Assembly (NCBI GenBank): GCA_052143655.1
Contig: JBKQSL010000529.1
Coordinates: 1-12,770 of the forward strand
Source: CAVSUR01 sp052143655
GTDB taxonomy: Bacteria > Actinomycetota > Actinomycetes > Streptosporangiales > Streptosporangiaceae
Reading direction: 5' to 3'
DNA length: 12,770 nucleotides
The position numbers were made by a program, and so were the translations under genes. Under the pieces are notes generated by a model. It saw nothing but the letters and a program-made list of their open reading frames with translations. It searched no databases and was not told where the DNA came from. Positions 1 to 6,998 of this stretch are shown piece after piece; position 1 is the stretch's first letter; each line of letters begins with the position of its first letter.

Positions 1-2
1 AA

Positions 3-206
3 GGCCAGCCCGTACCGCCGCCCGCTTCACGTCTGGTGTGGTGTACGGGATCTGGAACCGACCTGGCACGTCGCAATGAACTGAGACGGCCCCCCGTGCT
101 GATCCGTCGGATCGAGTCGGCAGCTCACGAAGGACGCAGCACCGAGTTCGAGCCAGCCCAGCCGTTAACCCTCGACCGGCTCGCCGCAGCGCTCGCCAGG
201 ACCTAA
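3..206 (+). other. Open frame running in from the left edge, unidentified
   Basis: This frame is open from the window edge to a TAA at 204-206, about 67 residues. It has an Arg-rich stretch and ends in the helical-looking tail LTLDRLAAALART. I recognise no family and see no start or ribosome binding site inside the window. It could be the 3' end of a real gene or chance openness in GC-rich DNA. The adjoining sequence is decayed, so a truncated gene is plausible. Nothing else in 1-249 could be identified. Confidence 0.2.
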
Positions 207-249
207 CAAAGTACTTCTGGGCACCTGGGGTCCCAGGAGCCTGCGGTCC

Positions 250-648
250 GGCCCGGTGGTCCGCATGAACTTGACCAGCGACCCCGCGTTCGCCGCCTTG
301 TACTCGTCGGCGAACCCAGCCGACCGAGGCGGCCAGGATCACCCCGATGATCACCGCGTCGCTGGCCTGGCCGAGGAACGCAGACGCCAGCGCGGTCGCC
401 GCCAGCAGGATCAGCAGCGGGGAACGCAGCAGGCTGGCCGGCACCGATAGCGCATGCACCGATGCGAGCGCACCGCGTTCGGGCCCACCACCTGCACCCG
501 CCGCGCCGCTTCCTCCTCCGGCAGGCCTCCGGTTCCGCTACCCAGCCGGGCCAGGACGTCATCGGCTCCCAGCGCGGCCTGCCTCCGCCGCCGTCCGCGG
601 TGGCGGGACCACGGTGCCTTCGTCACGGCTGGGGACGGTAGCGGCCAT
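250..648 (-). pseudogene. P-type cation ATPase, N-terminal fragment with frameshifts
   Basis: Read from an ATG at 648 with a good upstream GAGGTGA ribosome binding site, the minus strand gives pieces of the start of a Mg2+/Ca2+-type P-type ATPase in three different frames. The cation-ATPase N-terminal domain is visible (DDVLARLGSGTGGLPEEEAA, then VVGPNAVRSHR). The first two membrane helices follow (SLLRSPLLILLAATALASAF, then DAVIIGVILAASVG) and then FADEYKAANA, matching the family's 'GF-NEYRAE-A'. Frame breaks lie near 568 (about one extra base), near 455-465 and near 310-315 (consistent with two missing bases). Similarity fades below about 270-300. The actuator, phosphorylation (DKTGT) and nucleotide-binding domains are absent, so the gene cannot make a pump. 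It is divergent from the downstream operon and is best read as a decayed relic. The exact left boundary is uncertain. Confidence 0.7.
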
Positions 649-697
649 GGTCACCTCGCTTATCGGCATCCCCATGCTCTCGCGCTCGCGCTCTGTC

Positions 698-755
698 CCG
701 GTCAGCAGGGCCTGAGGTCACGGCCCGCGGGACCGTTCCTGCTAACGCTGACCGG
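698..755. repeat. Inverted repeat, 9-bp arms
   Basis: CCGGTCAGC at 698-706 is mirrored by GCTGACCGG at 747-755, with about 40 bases between. It lies between the decayed ATPase start and the operon promoter. The rest of 649-802 shows no coding signal I can support. The arms could be a regulator half-site pair or the relic of a mobile-element end, or chance in GC-rich sequence. Confidence 0.25.
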
Positions 756-802
756 CCTTCCCGTCGACCAGCGCCGACGCCGGGGAATCCCGCCCGCCGC
801 CC

Positions 803-831
803 TTGACGAACGGTTAATCATAATTGATAAT
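803..831 (+). promoter_or_regulatory. Sigma70-type promoter of the catabolic/PHA operon, with possible operator
   Basis: TTGACG at 803-808 and GATAAT at 826-831 are separated by exactly 17 bases, close to the -35/-10 consensus, and lie in a sharp AT-rich island within very GC-rich DNA. Initiation near 838 would leave a leader of about 47 bases before the first gene. The spacer and -10 contain the short dyad ATCA-TAAT-TGAT (817-828), a plausible operator for a TetR/MarR/GntR-type repressor. No such regulator is encoded in the window, so the operator role is inference. Confidence 0.6.
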
Positions 832-884
832 AGATCACAACACTGAGTTTAGCTGCCAGAAAACCCTGGGCGAAGGAGTCGATC

Positions 885-2048
885 GTGATGAAACAGGACA
901 GCCAGATACAGGTCCGGGGCCGCCCGGAACCGGTCCAGGATCCGCATCGCTCGCTGCACAGCGAGACGGGGAGCCTTCCTGGGGAGCATCCGGGCCGGTC
1001 GGGCAATCCCCTGGTCAAAGTGGCCGGGCTGGCGTGGCTGGAGTTCGAGAAGCCCGACCTGGACCGGGCCGAGCGGTTCTTGACCGACTTCGGCTTCACC
1101 GTGGCGGACCGGACCCCGGAGACGCTGCTGCTGCGCGGTCGGCAGGCTGCCGCCGCGTGCCTGGTGGTCCGCCGCGGTCCCCGGCCCCGTTTCGTGGGGC
1201 CCGCCTTTGCCGCGGCTGCCCGGGAGGACCTTGACCGGCTGGCACGGGGCACCGGCGGGACGGTCACCGCGCACTGGGGTGGGCACACCGTGCTGCTGCG
1301 TGACCCGAGCGGGTTCCCGGTGCGCGTGGTGCACGGCGTCCCGGAGCTGCGGGCGCTGCCGGAACGCGCCCCGCTGGCACTGAACTTCGGGTCCTTCGGG
1401 TCCGAGCCGGTGCGCTTTAACGCTACCCAGCGGCCGGCCCGGCGGGCGGCCGAGATCCAGCGGCTCGGGCACGTGGTGCTGGGCACCACCCGGTTCCGCG
1501 CGGCCCTGGACTGGTACCTGGACACGCTCGGGCTGATCGTCAGCGACTTCCTGTACCTGGACGGGCGGCGCGACCGCGGCCCGGCGATGGCGTTCATCCG
1601 CTGCGACCTAGGCAGCGTCCCCGCCGACCATCACACGCTGGCCATGGCGCTGCAGCCGCGCACGGGCTACGTGCACTCGGCCTACCAGCTCACCGACCTG
1701 GACGAGGTCGCCGCCAGCGGGGAGTACCTGCGCGAGCGCGGCTACCGGCACTCCTGGGGCCTGGGCCGGCACATCCAGGGCAGCCAGATCTTCGACTACT
1801 GGCGCGACCCGGACAAGGTGATGTTCGAGCACTACGCCGACGGCGACATGTTCGACTCCACACTGGAGCCCGGCTGGGCCCCGCTGTCGGCCAGCGGCCT
1901 GGCCCAGTGGGGGCCCAAGGCGACCGCGGACTTCACCGGCACCAATGACCCGGGCGTGGTTGTGGCGGCGATCAAGGCGCTGCGCGAAACGGGCAACGAG
2001 GTTGACCTGCGCGCGCTGCGCGGGCTGGTCAAGGCGATGAGCTCATGA
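885..2048 (+). CDS. Type I extradiol ring-cleavage dioxygenase (VOC superfamily)
   Basis: The 387-aa product has two vicinal-oxygen-chelate modules: an N-terminal one from about residue 43 (VAGLAWLEFEKPDLDRAERF) and a catalytic C-terminal one from about 194. The likely Fe(II) ligands are His196 (LGHVVLGT), His250 (second His of DHHTLAMAL) and Glu315 (VMFEHYADG). His264 (YVHSAYQL) sits where the family has an active-site His. The segment HIQGSQIFDYWRDPD is typical of 2,3-dihydroxybiphenyl/catechol 2,3-dioxygenase-like actinobacterial proteins. It is expected to cleave a catechol-like diol next to the hydroxyls using O2. Residues 1-42 are a polar extension lacking the domain. GAAGGAG at 872-878 supports the GTG at 885 or the ATG at 888. 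It is first in the operon, and its TGA overlaps the next ATG (ATGA at 2045). The natural substrate cannot be read from sequence. Confidence 0.85.
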   Translation: MMKQDSQIQVRGRPEPVQDPHRSLHSETGSLPGEHPGRSGNPLVKVAGLAWLEFEKPDLDRAERFLTDFGFTVADRTPETLLLRGRQAAAACLVVRRGPRPRFVGPAFAAAAREDLDRLARGTGGTVTAHWGGHTVLLRDPSGFPVRVVHGVPELRALPERAPLALNFGSFGSEPVRFNATQRPARRAAEIQRLGHVVLGTTRFRAALDWYLDTLGLIVSDFLYLDGRRDRGPAMAFIRCDLGSVPADHHTLAMALQPRTGYVHSAYQLTDLDEVAASGEYLRERGYRHSWGLGRHIQGSQIFDYWRDPDKVMFEHYADGDMFDSTLEPGWAPLSASGLAQWGPKATADFTGTNDPGVVVAAIKALRETGNEVDLRALRGLVKAMSS

Positions 2049-3016
2049 GCGCGCGCTTGGCCCGCACCGCGGACGGCTGGTGGGCGGTGACCCCGGCTGG
2101 GCTGGTCCGGCTGGACCTGCCCATCGCCACGACGACCGCCGGGCTGCTCGCCGACCGGACGGCCCTGCAGGAGGCCATCGAGGCCGCGCAGGCCACCGCG
2201 GCCGCCGCGCCGCAGGCTGCGGTGCCCGCGGCGTCGGTGGACCTGCTCAGCCCGGTGACCGCACCGGCCCGGGTAGTGGCGCAGGCGGTGAACTACCGGT
2301 CCCACGCGATCGACTCGGGGTTTGACCCGGTCACGGTCCCGTCGGCCTTCTTCCGCAAGGCCTCGCGCTCCATCACCGGGCCGGCCGGGAACATCATCCG
2401 CCCCGACGGGGTCGGGTTCCTGGACTACGAGGTCGAGCTCGGCCTGGTCATCGGCGCGAACATGCCGGTGGGTACCACGGTGACCGAGGAAAACCTGGCC
2501 CGCTATGTCGCGGCCCTGGTGGTCGCCGATGACGTCAGCGCCCGGCAGGTCCAGCTGGTCAAGACCCAGTTCTACGAGTCCAAGTCCTACCCCACCTTCA
2601 CCCCGGTCGGACCGTGGCTGACCCTGGTCGACGCGGCCGACCTGGCCCGGCTGGGCTCGCTGCGGCTGACCCTGTCGGTGAACGGCGAGGTCCGACAGGA
2701 CAGCACCACCGCGGACATGATCGTCCGCCCGGCGCGGGCGCTGACCCTGCTGTCCCGGTTCCAGCCGATGGCGCCGGGCGACCTGCTGCTGACCGGGACG
2801 CCCGGCGGCACCGCCCTGAAGGCACCGGCCAAGATCGCCGGGCTGGTCGCCGGGCTGCTGCCGCCTGCCACCCGGTGGAAGCTGTTCTTCGGGCGGCAAG
2901 CGGCCAACCCCCGCTACCTGCGCGATGGTGACGTCATCACCGCGACGATCGCCTCCCCCGACGGCCGGCTCGACCTGGGCATCCAGCACAACACCGTCAT
3001 CGGGAAGACGCCATGA
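2045..3016 (+). CDS. Fumarylacetoacetate hydrolase (FAH) family enzyme
   Basis: The 323-aa product has the FAH C-terminal fold. The divalent-metal site is visible as Glu129 and Glu131 (DYEVELGLVIG) and Asp163 (VADDVSARQVQ), and the 32-residue gap from the second Glu to the Asp matches the family. VNYRSHA and FFRKASRSITGP line the usual active-site region. Relatives hydrolyse acylpyruvates or fumarylpyruvate, or decarboxylate/isomerise ring-cleavage products. Directly after a ring-opening dioxygenase, it probably processes the ring-fission product or a 2,4-diketo acid derived from it. About 33 extra residues sit between TGTPGG and YLRDGDVI, so it is longer than compact acylpyruvases. Its start overlaps the upstream stop as ATGA, and its own stop overlaps the ligase ATG the same way, indicating translational coupling. 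Confidence 0.85.
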   Translation: MSARLARTADGWWAVTPAGLVRLDLPIATTTAGLLADRTALQEAIEAAQATAAAAPQAAVPAASVDLLSPVTAPARVVAQAVNYRSHAIDSGFDPVTVPSAFFRKASRSITGPAGNIIRPDGVGFLDYEVELGLVIGANMPVGTTVTEENLARYVAALVVADDVSARQVQLVKTQFYESKSYPTFTPVGPWLTLVDAADLARLGSLRLTLSVNGEVRQDSTTADMIVRPARALTLLSRFQPMAPGDLLLTGTPGGTALKAPAKIAGLVAGLLPPATRWKLFFGRQAANPRYLRDGDVITATIASPDGRLDLGIQHNTVIGKTP

Positions 3017-4887
3017 CCACGAAAGAGATCCTGCCGCTGCCGGCTTCGACCTACCAGCTGCTGCTCGATGCCGCCCGCGCCTGGCCGGACGGTATCGCCA
3101 CCCAGTGGATCCCGGATCCGGCTGATTACACCCGCTGCCTGGCCTGGACCTACGCCGAGCTGGCGGGCACGGTGACGCGGATCGCCAACGCGCTGACCGC
3201 CCTGGGGGTGCGGCGCGGCGACGCGGTGACGCTGTCCGGCGTCAACACCTCCATGCTGTACGCGGCCACGCTGGCCGCGCAGGCCGTCGGGATCGCCGCC
3301 CCGGTCAACCCAGCACTGTCCAGCGAGCGGATCACCGAGCTGATCCGCCTGACGGGATCCCGGGTCCTGGTCGCGGCCGGGCCCGAGCTCGACCCGCAGC
3401 TGTGGCCGCGGCTGCTCGAGGTGGCCCGGCAGGCCTGCCTGACCGCCGTCCTGGCCCTGCGGCCCGACGGCGCCCGCGGCGTCCGGCCCGCCCTCGACGG
3501 TAACGCCCTGGCCGGCGGCCCGCCGGACGGCCGCCCGCTGACCGTGGCCTACCTGGACGAGCTGATCGCCGGGCAGCCATCCGGCCACCTGGCCGGCGCG
3601 GACCTGCCCAAGGCGGGGGATCTGGCCGCGTTCGTGCACACCGGGGGGACCACCGGCGCCCCGAAGGTCGCCGCGCACAGCCACGCCAACCAGCTGGCCT
3701 GCGGCCGGGGGATCGCCGGGTGCACCGGCCTGGCGCCCGGGGAGGCGATGCTGGGCGGGCTGCCGCTGTTCCACGTCAACGCCCTGATCGTCACCGGCAT
3801 GGCCCCGATGTTCAGCGGCGCCCGGGTCGTGTGGCCAGGCCCGGCCGGCTACCGCGACAAGGCCCTTTACACCCGGTTCTGGCAGATCATCGAGCATTAC
3901 CAGATCGCGGCGATGTCGGCCGTCCCCACCGTCTACGGCACCCTGGCGCAGGTCCCGGTCGACGCCGACATCAGCACGCTGCGCGTGCCGATCGCGGGCG
4001 CGTCCGCGCTGCCCGGCTCGGTGCGCGAGGACTTCGCCGCGCACACCGGGCGGCGCCTGCTGGAAGGCTACGGGCTGACCGAGGCCACCTGCGCCACCAC
4101 CTGGACCAGGCCGGGTGAGGAACGCCCCGGATCGGTCGGCCGCGTCCTGCCCGGGCAGCAGATCAGGGCTGTCACGATCGGCTCCGACGGATCCTGGAGC
4201 GACTGCGGCCCGGGCCAGACCGGGGTGCTGGTCATCGGCGGGCCGGCGGTGTTCGCCGGGTACGTCACCGACCCCGCTCTCAGCGGTCCCCGGGTGAGCC
4301 GGGACGGCATCGTGCGAGACGGCTGGCTGGACACCGGCGACCTGGGCCAGGTGGACGACGGCGGCTTCGTGTACCTGACCGGGCGGTCCAAGGACCTGAT
4401 CATCCGCGGCGGCCACAACATCGACCCCAGGGTGATCGAGGACGCGCTGCTGGCTCACCCCGCCGTCGGCGCCGCGGCGGCCGTGGGCCGCCCCGACCGG
4501 CACTCCGGCGAGGTCCCGGTGGCCTACGTCGTCCCGGCCGGCCCCGGCCCGTTCGACGAGACCGATCTGCTGGCGTGGGCCGACACCGCCATCGACGAGC
4601 CCGCCGCCCGGCCCAAGCGCATCTACCCGATCGACGCCATCCCGCTCACCTCGGTGGGCAAGCAGTTCAAGCCCGCGCTGCTCGCCGACGCCGCCGTCCG
4701 CGCCGTGACCGACGCGCTGGCTGCGGCGGGCCTGGCCGGCGTCCAGGTCACCGCCGCGCACGAAGACGGGCGGCTGGTCCTCACCGTGACCGGCGCCGAC
4801 CCGGACCGCCTGCGCGACGCGGTGGCCGGATTCGCCCTGACCGTCCGCTACGGGCCGGCGACGGCCCCCCAGATCGCCGTGAAATGA
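3013..4887 (+). CDS. Acyl-CoA synthetase (ANL/AMP-binding family)
   Basis: The 624-aa enzyme activates a carboxylic acid to its CoA thioester through an acyl-AMP. The phosphate-binding loop is TGGTTGAPK (residues 210-218). The YGLTE motif lies near residue 355, the GWLDTGDLG ribose-binding motif follows, and then the hinge GRSKDLIIRGGHNIDP. The C-terminal catalytic Lys is K550 in SVGKQFKPAL. About 70 residues follow that Lys, somewhat longer than minimal family members. FadD-like relatives take medium-chain or aryl-alkanoic acids, but specificity is not readable here. It may activate the acid released by the FAH enzyme or a phenylalkanoate entering the pathway. It is coupled to the upstream gene by ATGA. 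The next gene starts 21 bases after its stop with a new ribosome binding site. Confidence 0.88.
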   Translation: MTTKEILPLPASTYQLLLDAARAWPDGIATQWIPDPADYTRCLAWTYAELAGTVTRIANALTALGVRRGDAVTLSGVNTSMLYAATLAAQAVGIAAPVNPALSSERITELIRLTGSRVLVAAGPELDPQLWPRLLEVARQACLTAVLALRPDGARGVRPALDGNALAGGPPDGRPLTVAYLDELIAGQPSGHLAGADLPKAGDLAAFVHTGGTTGAPKVAAHSHANQLACGRGIAGCTGLAPGEAMLGGLPLFHVNALIVTGMAPMFSGARVVWPGPAGYRDKALYTRFWQIIEHYQIAAMSAVPTVYGTLAQVPVDADISTLRVPIAGASALPGSVREDFAAHTGRRLLEGYGLTEATCATTWTRPGEERPGSVGRVLPGQQIRAVTIGSDGSWSDCGPGQTGVLVIGGPAVFAGYVTDPALSGPRVSRDGIVRDGWLDTGDLGQVDDGGFVYLTGRSKDLIIRGGHNIDPRVIEDALLAHPAVGAAAAVGRPDRHSGEVPVAYVVPAGPGPFDETDLLAWADTAIDEPAARPKRIYPIDAIPLTSVGKQFKPALLADAAVRAVTDALAAAGLAGVQVTAAHEDGRLVLTVTGADPDRLRDAVAGFALTVRYGPATAPQIAVK

Positions 4888-4908
4888 CCCGCAGAAGGGA
4901 CTACGACC

Positions 4909-6612
4909 ATGAACGCCCAGTACCCCGCAGACTCCCAGCCGGTCATCGTCGTCGGCGCCGGCCCGGCCGGGTGCGCCGCGGCCCTCCTGCTCGCCGACTC
5001 CGGGATTCCCGTCACCCTGCTGGAACGCCACTCCCAGCCTCACCCGCTGCCCCGGGCGGTGCACCTGGACGACGAAGTCGCCAGGGTCCTGGACCGGATC
5101 GGCGTGAGCGAGGGTTTCCTGGCCCGGTCCCGGCCCGGCAGCGGACTGCGCCTGCTGGACGCCGGGCACCGCGTGATGGCCGAGTTCAGCCGCGACCAGC
5201 AGCCCAGTCAGCACGGCTTCCCGCAGGCCAACATGTTCCACCAGCCCGACCTGGAAGAGCTGCTGCTCGCCCGGGCCGGTCAGCACCCGCTGATCAGCTT
5301 CCGGCGCGGCGCCGAGGTGACCGGGCTGGACGGTGCCCTGGACTCGCTCACCGCGGGCCCGGTCCGGGTACATGCTTGCGTCGCCGGCCAGCCGGAGACG
5401 TTCACCGGCCGGGCCGTGCTGGGCTGTGACGGCGCCAGCAGCACGATCCGCCGGCTGGCCGGGATCACCATGGAGGACCTGGGCTTCACCGAGCGCTGGC
5501 TCGTGGTCGACATCAAGGCCGAGGCCGGCCTGGATACCTGGGACGGGGTGGAGCAGATCTGCGACCCGGCCAGGCCCGCCACCTTCATGCACGTCACCGG
5601 CGACCGGTACCGCTGGGAGTTCCGCCTGGGTGACGGAGAGGACGAAGCCGATCTGATCACCCCGGCCGCCCTTGGCGCCCTGCTGCGCCCGTGGACCGGG
5701 CGCGGCGACCTGGACGGCCTGGAGATCATCCGCAGCGCCAGCTACACGTTCCGGGCCCGGCTGGCGTCCCGCTTCCGCGCCGGGCGCATCTTCCTGCTCG
5801 GCGATGCCGCCCACCTGACCCCGCCGTTCATCGGTCAGGGCCTGGCTGCCGGGCTGCGCGACGCCGACAACCTGGCCTGGAAACTCGCCCACGTGCTGCC
5901 CGGCCGGGCCGGGGCCGGCCTGCTGGCCAGTTACGAGACCGAACGCCGCCCGCACGCCCGGGCCCTGATCAAAAAGGCCGTCCGGGTCGGCTGGGCGATG
6001 ACCGGCGGCCAGGACCGCGCTGCCGCCGTCCGCCGGATCGCCCTGGCCGCCGCGGTCCGCAGTGATCGCATCTGCGAGGCTATGGGCTCCACGGCCACTC
6101 CGCGGCTCAGGGCCGGCGCCCTGCAGCCATCCCCGCGGCGCTTCCTCCCGTCCGGCATTTCCCCCGGGCTGTGGGTTGGCGGCCTGATCCCCAACCCGCT
6201 GGTGGCGGCCGGCGACGGCGCGCCGGTCCGGTTGGACGCCATCCTGGCCGGACGCCCCGCGGTGCTGACCGCACGATGCCCCGACGCCGGACTGGCCGGT
6301 TTCTGCCGCCGGCACGGCCTGGTCCTGGTCCGGATCAGCCCACCCGGGACCGGCGCACCCCCAGGACCGGGCGCCCAGCAGGACGCCGGCTGGATCGACG
6401 CCCGTCTCGCCGGCGACGCACCGCCCGGCGGCCTGCGCGCCCTGGCCGCCGACCCGGCGCTGACCGTCCTGGTCCGCCCGGACCGCGTGGTGGCGGCGGT
6501 AGGGACCCGGTCCCGGCTACCGCGCCTGCCCTGGTCCATCCCGGCCGCCGCCGGGCCGGAACGCCCGGCCGCTCATCCCGAATCCTTCTCTTCCGTCACG
6601 ACTACCCCCTAG
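4909..6612 (+). CDS. FAD-dependent aromatic hydroxylase, MhpA-like
   Basis: The 567-aa product is a group A flavoprotein monooxygenase. The ADP-binding GxGxxG is GAGPAG (residues 16-21). The DG motif is D174-G175 (CDGASSTIR). The GD motif is G298-D299, followed by AAHLTPPFIGQGLAAGLRDA. Length and layout match 3-(3-hydroxyphenyl)propionate hydroxylase (MhpA, about 554 aa in E. coli) and related resorcinol/phenol hydroxylases. The C-terminal part, from about residue 430, corresponds to the degenerate thioredoxin-like domain of that group. It is expected to add a hydroxyl ortho or para to a phenolic OH using NAD(P)H and O2, supplying the diol cut by the dioxygenase at 885-2048. AGAAGGGA just upstream supports the start. 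MhpA usually has a Gln/Met-type stretch where this protein has LTPPFIGQGL, so the substrate may differ. Confidence 0.85.
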   Translation: MNAQYPADSQPVIVVGAGPAGCAAALLLADSGIPVTLLERHSQPHPLPRAVHLDDEVARVLDRIGVSEGFLARSRPGSGLRLLDAGHRVMAEFSRDQQPSQHGFPQANMFHQPDLEELLLARAGQHPLISFRRGAEVTGLDGALDSLTAGPVRVHACVAGQPETFTGRAVLGCDGASSTIRRLAGITMEDLGFTERWLVVDIKAEAGLDTWDGVEQICDPARPATFMHVTGDRYRWEFRLGDGEDEADLITPAALGALLRPWTGRGDLDGLEIIRSASYTFRARLASRFRAGRIFLLGDAAHLTPPFIGQGLAAGLRDADNLAWKLAHVLPGRAGAGLLASYETERRPHARALIKKAVRVGWAMTGGQDRAAAVRRIALAAAVRSDRICEAMGSTATPRLRAGALQPSPRRFLPSGISPGLWVGGLIPNPLVAAGDGAPVRLDAILAGRPAVLTARCPDAGLAGFCRRHGLVLVRISPPGTGAPPGPGAQQDAGWIDARLAGDAPPGGLRALAADPALTVLVRPDRVVAAVGTRSRLPRLPWSIPAAAGPERPAAHPESFSSVTTTP

Positions 6613-6621
6613 GAAGTTCCC

Positions 6622-6963
6622 ATGTTCGTCACCATCTCGCTGCTGCTGGCCGCGGCCTGCCTGCTCCCCGCGGCCGGCAAGCTGACCGGCCAGCCGAGAA
6701 TGCGGCAATCCGCCGCGCACTTCGGCATCCCCTGGCCCCGCTACCGGCTCATCGGCATTGCCGAGCTAGCCGCCGCAGCCGGCATCCTGATCGGCCTGTG
6801 GTGAAATCCCCTCGGCCTGGCCGCGGCGGCCGGGATGGCCCTGCTGCTCGGCGGCGCCATCATCGCCCACCGGAAGTCAGCCGATAGCGCAAAGGAGATG
6901 GCGCCCGCCTGGCTTGCCCTCCTCCTCACCCTGACCTACCTGACCATCGCCCTCACGGGCTGA
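6622..6963 (+). pseudogene. DoxX-like small membrane protein, interrupted by in-frame TGA
   Basis: Starting from the ATG at 6622 (AGGAAG at 6611-6616), the frame encodes a four-helix DoxX-family membrane protein: a first helix MFVTISLLLAAACLLPAAGK, then HFGIPWPRYRLIGIAELAAA, then AGILIGLW. A TGA at 6802-6804 follows. The same frame continues as NPLGLAAAAGMALLLGGAII, a charged loop, then PAWLALLLTLTYLTIALTG and a TGA at 6961-6963. Read through, the product is 113 codons plus stop, the usual size. Family members commonly read 'IGLWW-PLG' here, so the TGA sits exactly where a second Trp (TGG) is expected, a one-base change. It is therefore a nonsense-mutated gene, a site of UGA readthrough, or a sequencing error. 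Its role beside a flavin hydroxylase is unknown; DoxX-like proteins are often linked to redox or quinone metabolism. Confidence 0.75.
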
Positions 6964-6985
6964 GCAGCCGCTGAAAAGGCGCGAC

Positions 6986-6995
6986 TAAGGAGGAG
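6986..6995 (+). promoter_or_regulatory. Strong Shine-Dalgarno site before phaC
   Basis: TAAGGAGGAG three bases before the ATG at 6999 contains the full AAGGAGG core. The GGAGG core lies about 5-7 bases from the start. It is the best ribosome binding site in the operon and fixes the phaC start. It suggests phaC is translated independently of the interrupted gene upstream. Confidence 0.7.
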
Positions 6996-6998
6996 ACC

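Noticed and set aside
698..755. Inverted repeat as an insertion-sequence end or an intrinsic terminator
   Set aside because: The arms are only 9 bp with a 40-base gap, no flanking target duplication and no U-tract, so I list it only as a low-confidence repeat.
454..846. Plus-strand open frames in the left flank
   Set aside because: Pro/Arg/Ser-rich with no motifs. The minus strand carries recognisable ATPase pieces over the same region.
1832..2989. Minus-strand frame opposite the FAH gene
   Set aside because: Repetitive Gly/Gln/Arg composition typical of antisense frames. The plus-strand gene has its complete metal site.
2914..6315. Very long open frame (1133 codons) on the minus strand
   Set aside because: It is antisense to the ligase and hydroxylase genes. 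Its translation is Gly/Arg/Gln/Pro-rich and low in complexity, with no recognisable domain, as expected from GC-rich codon bias in the sense genes.
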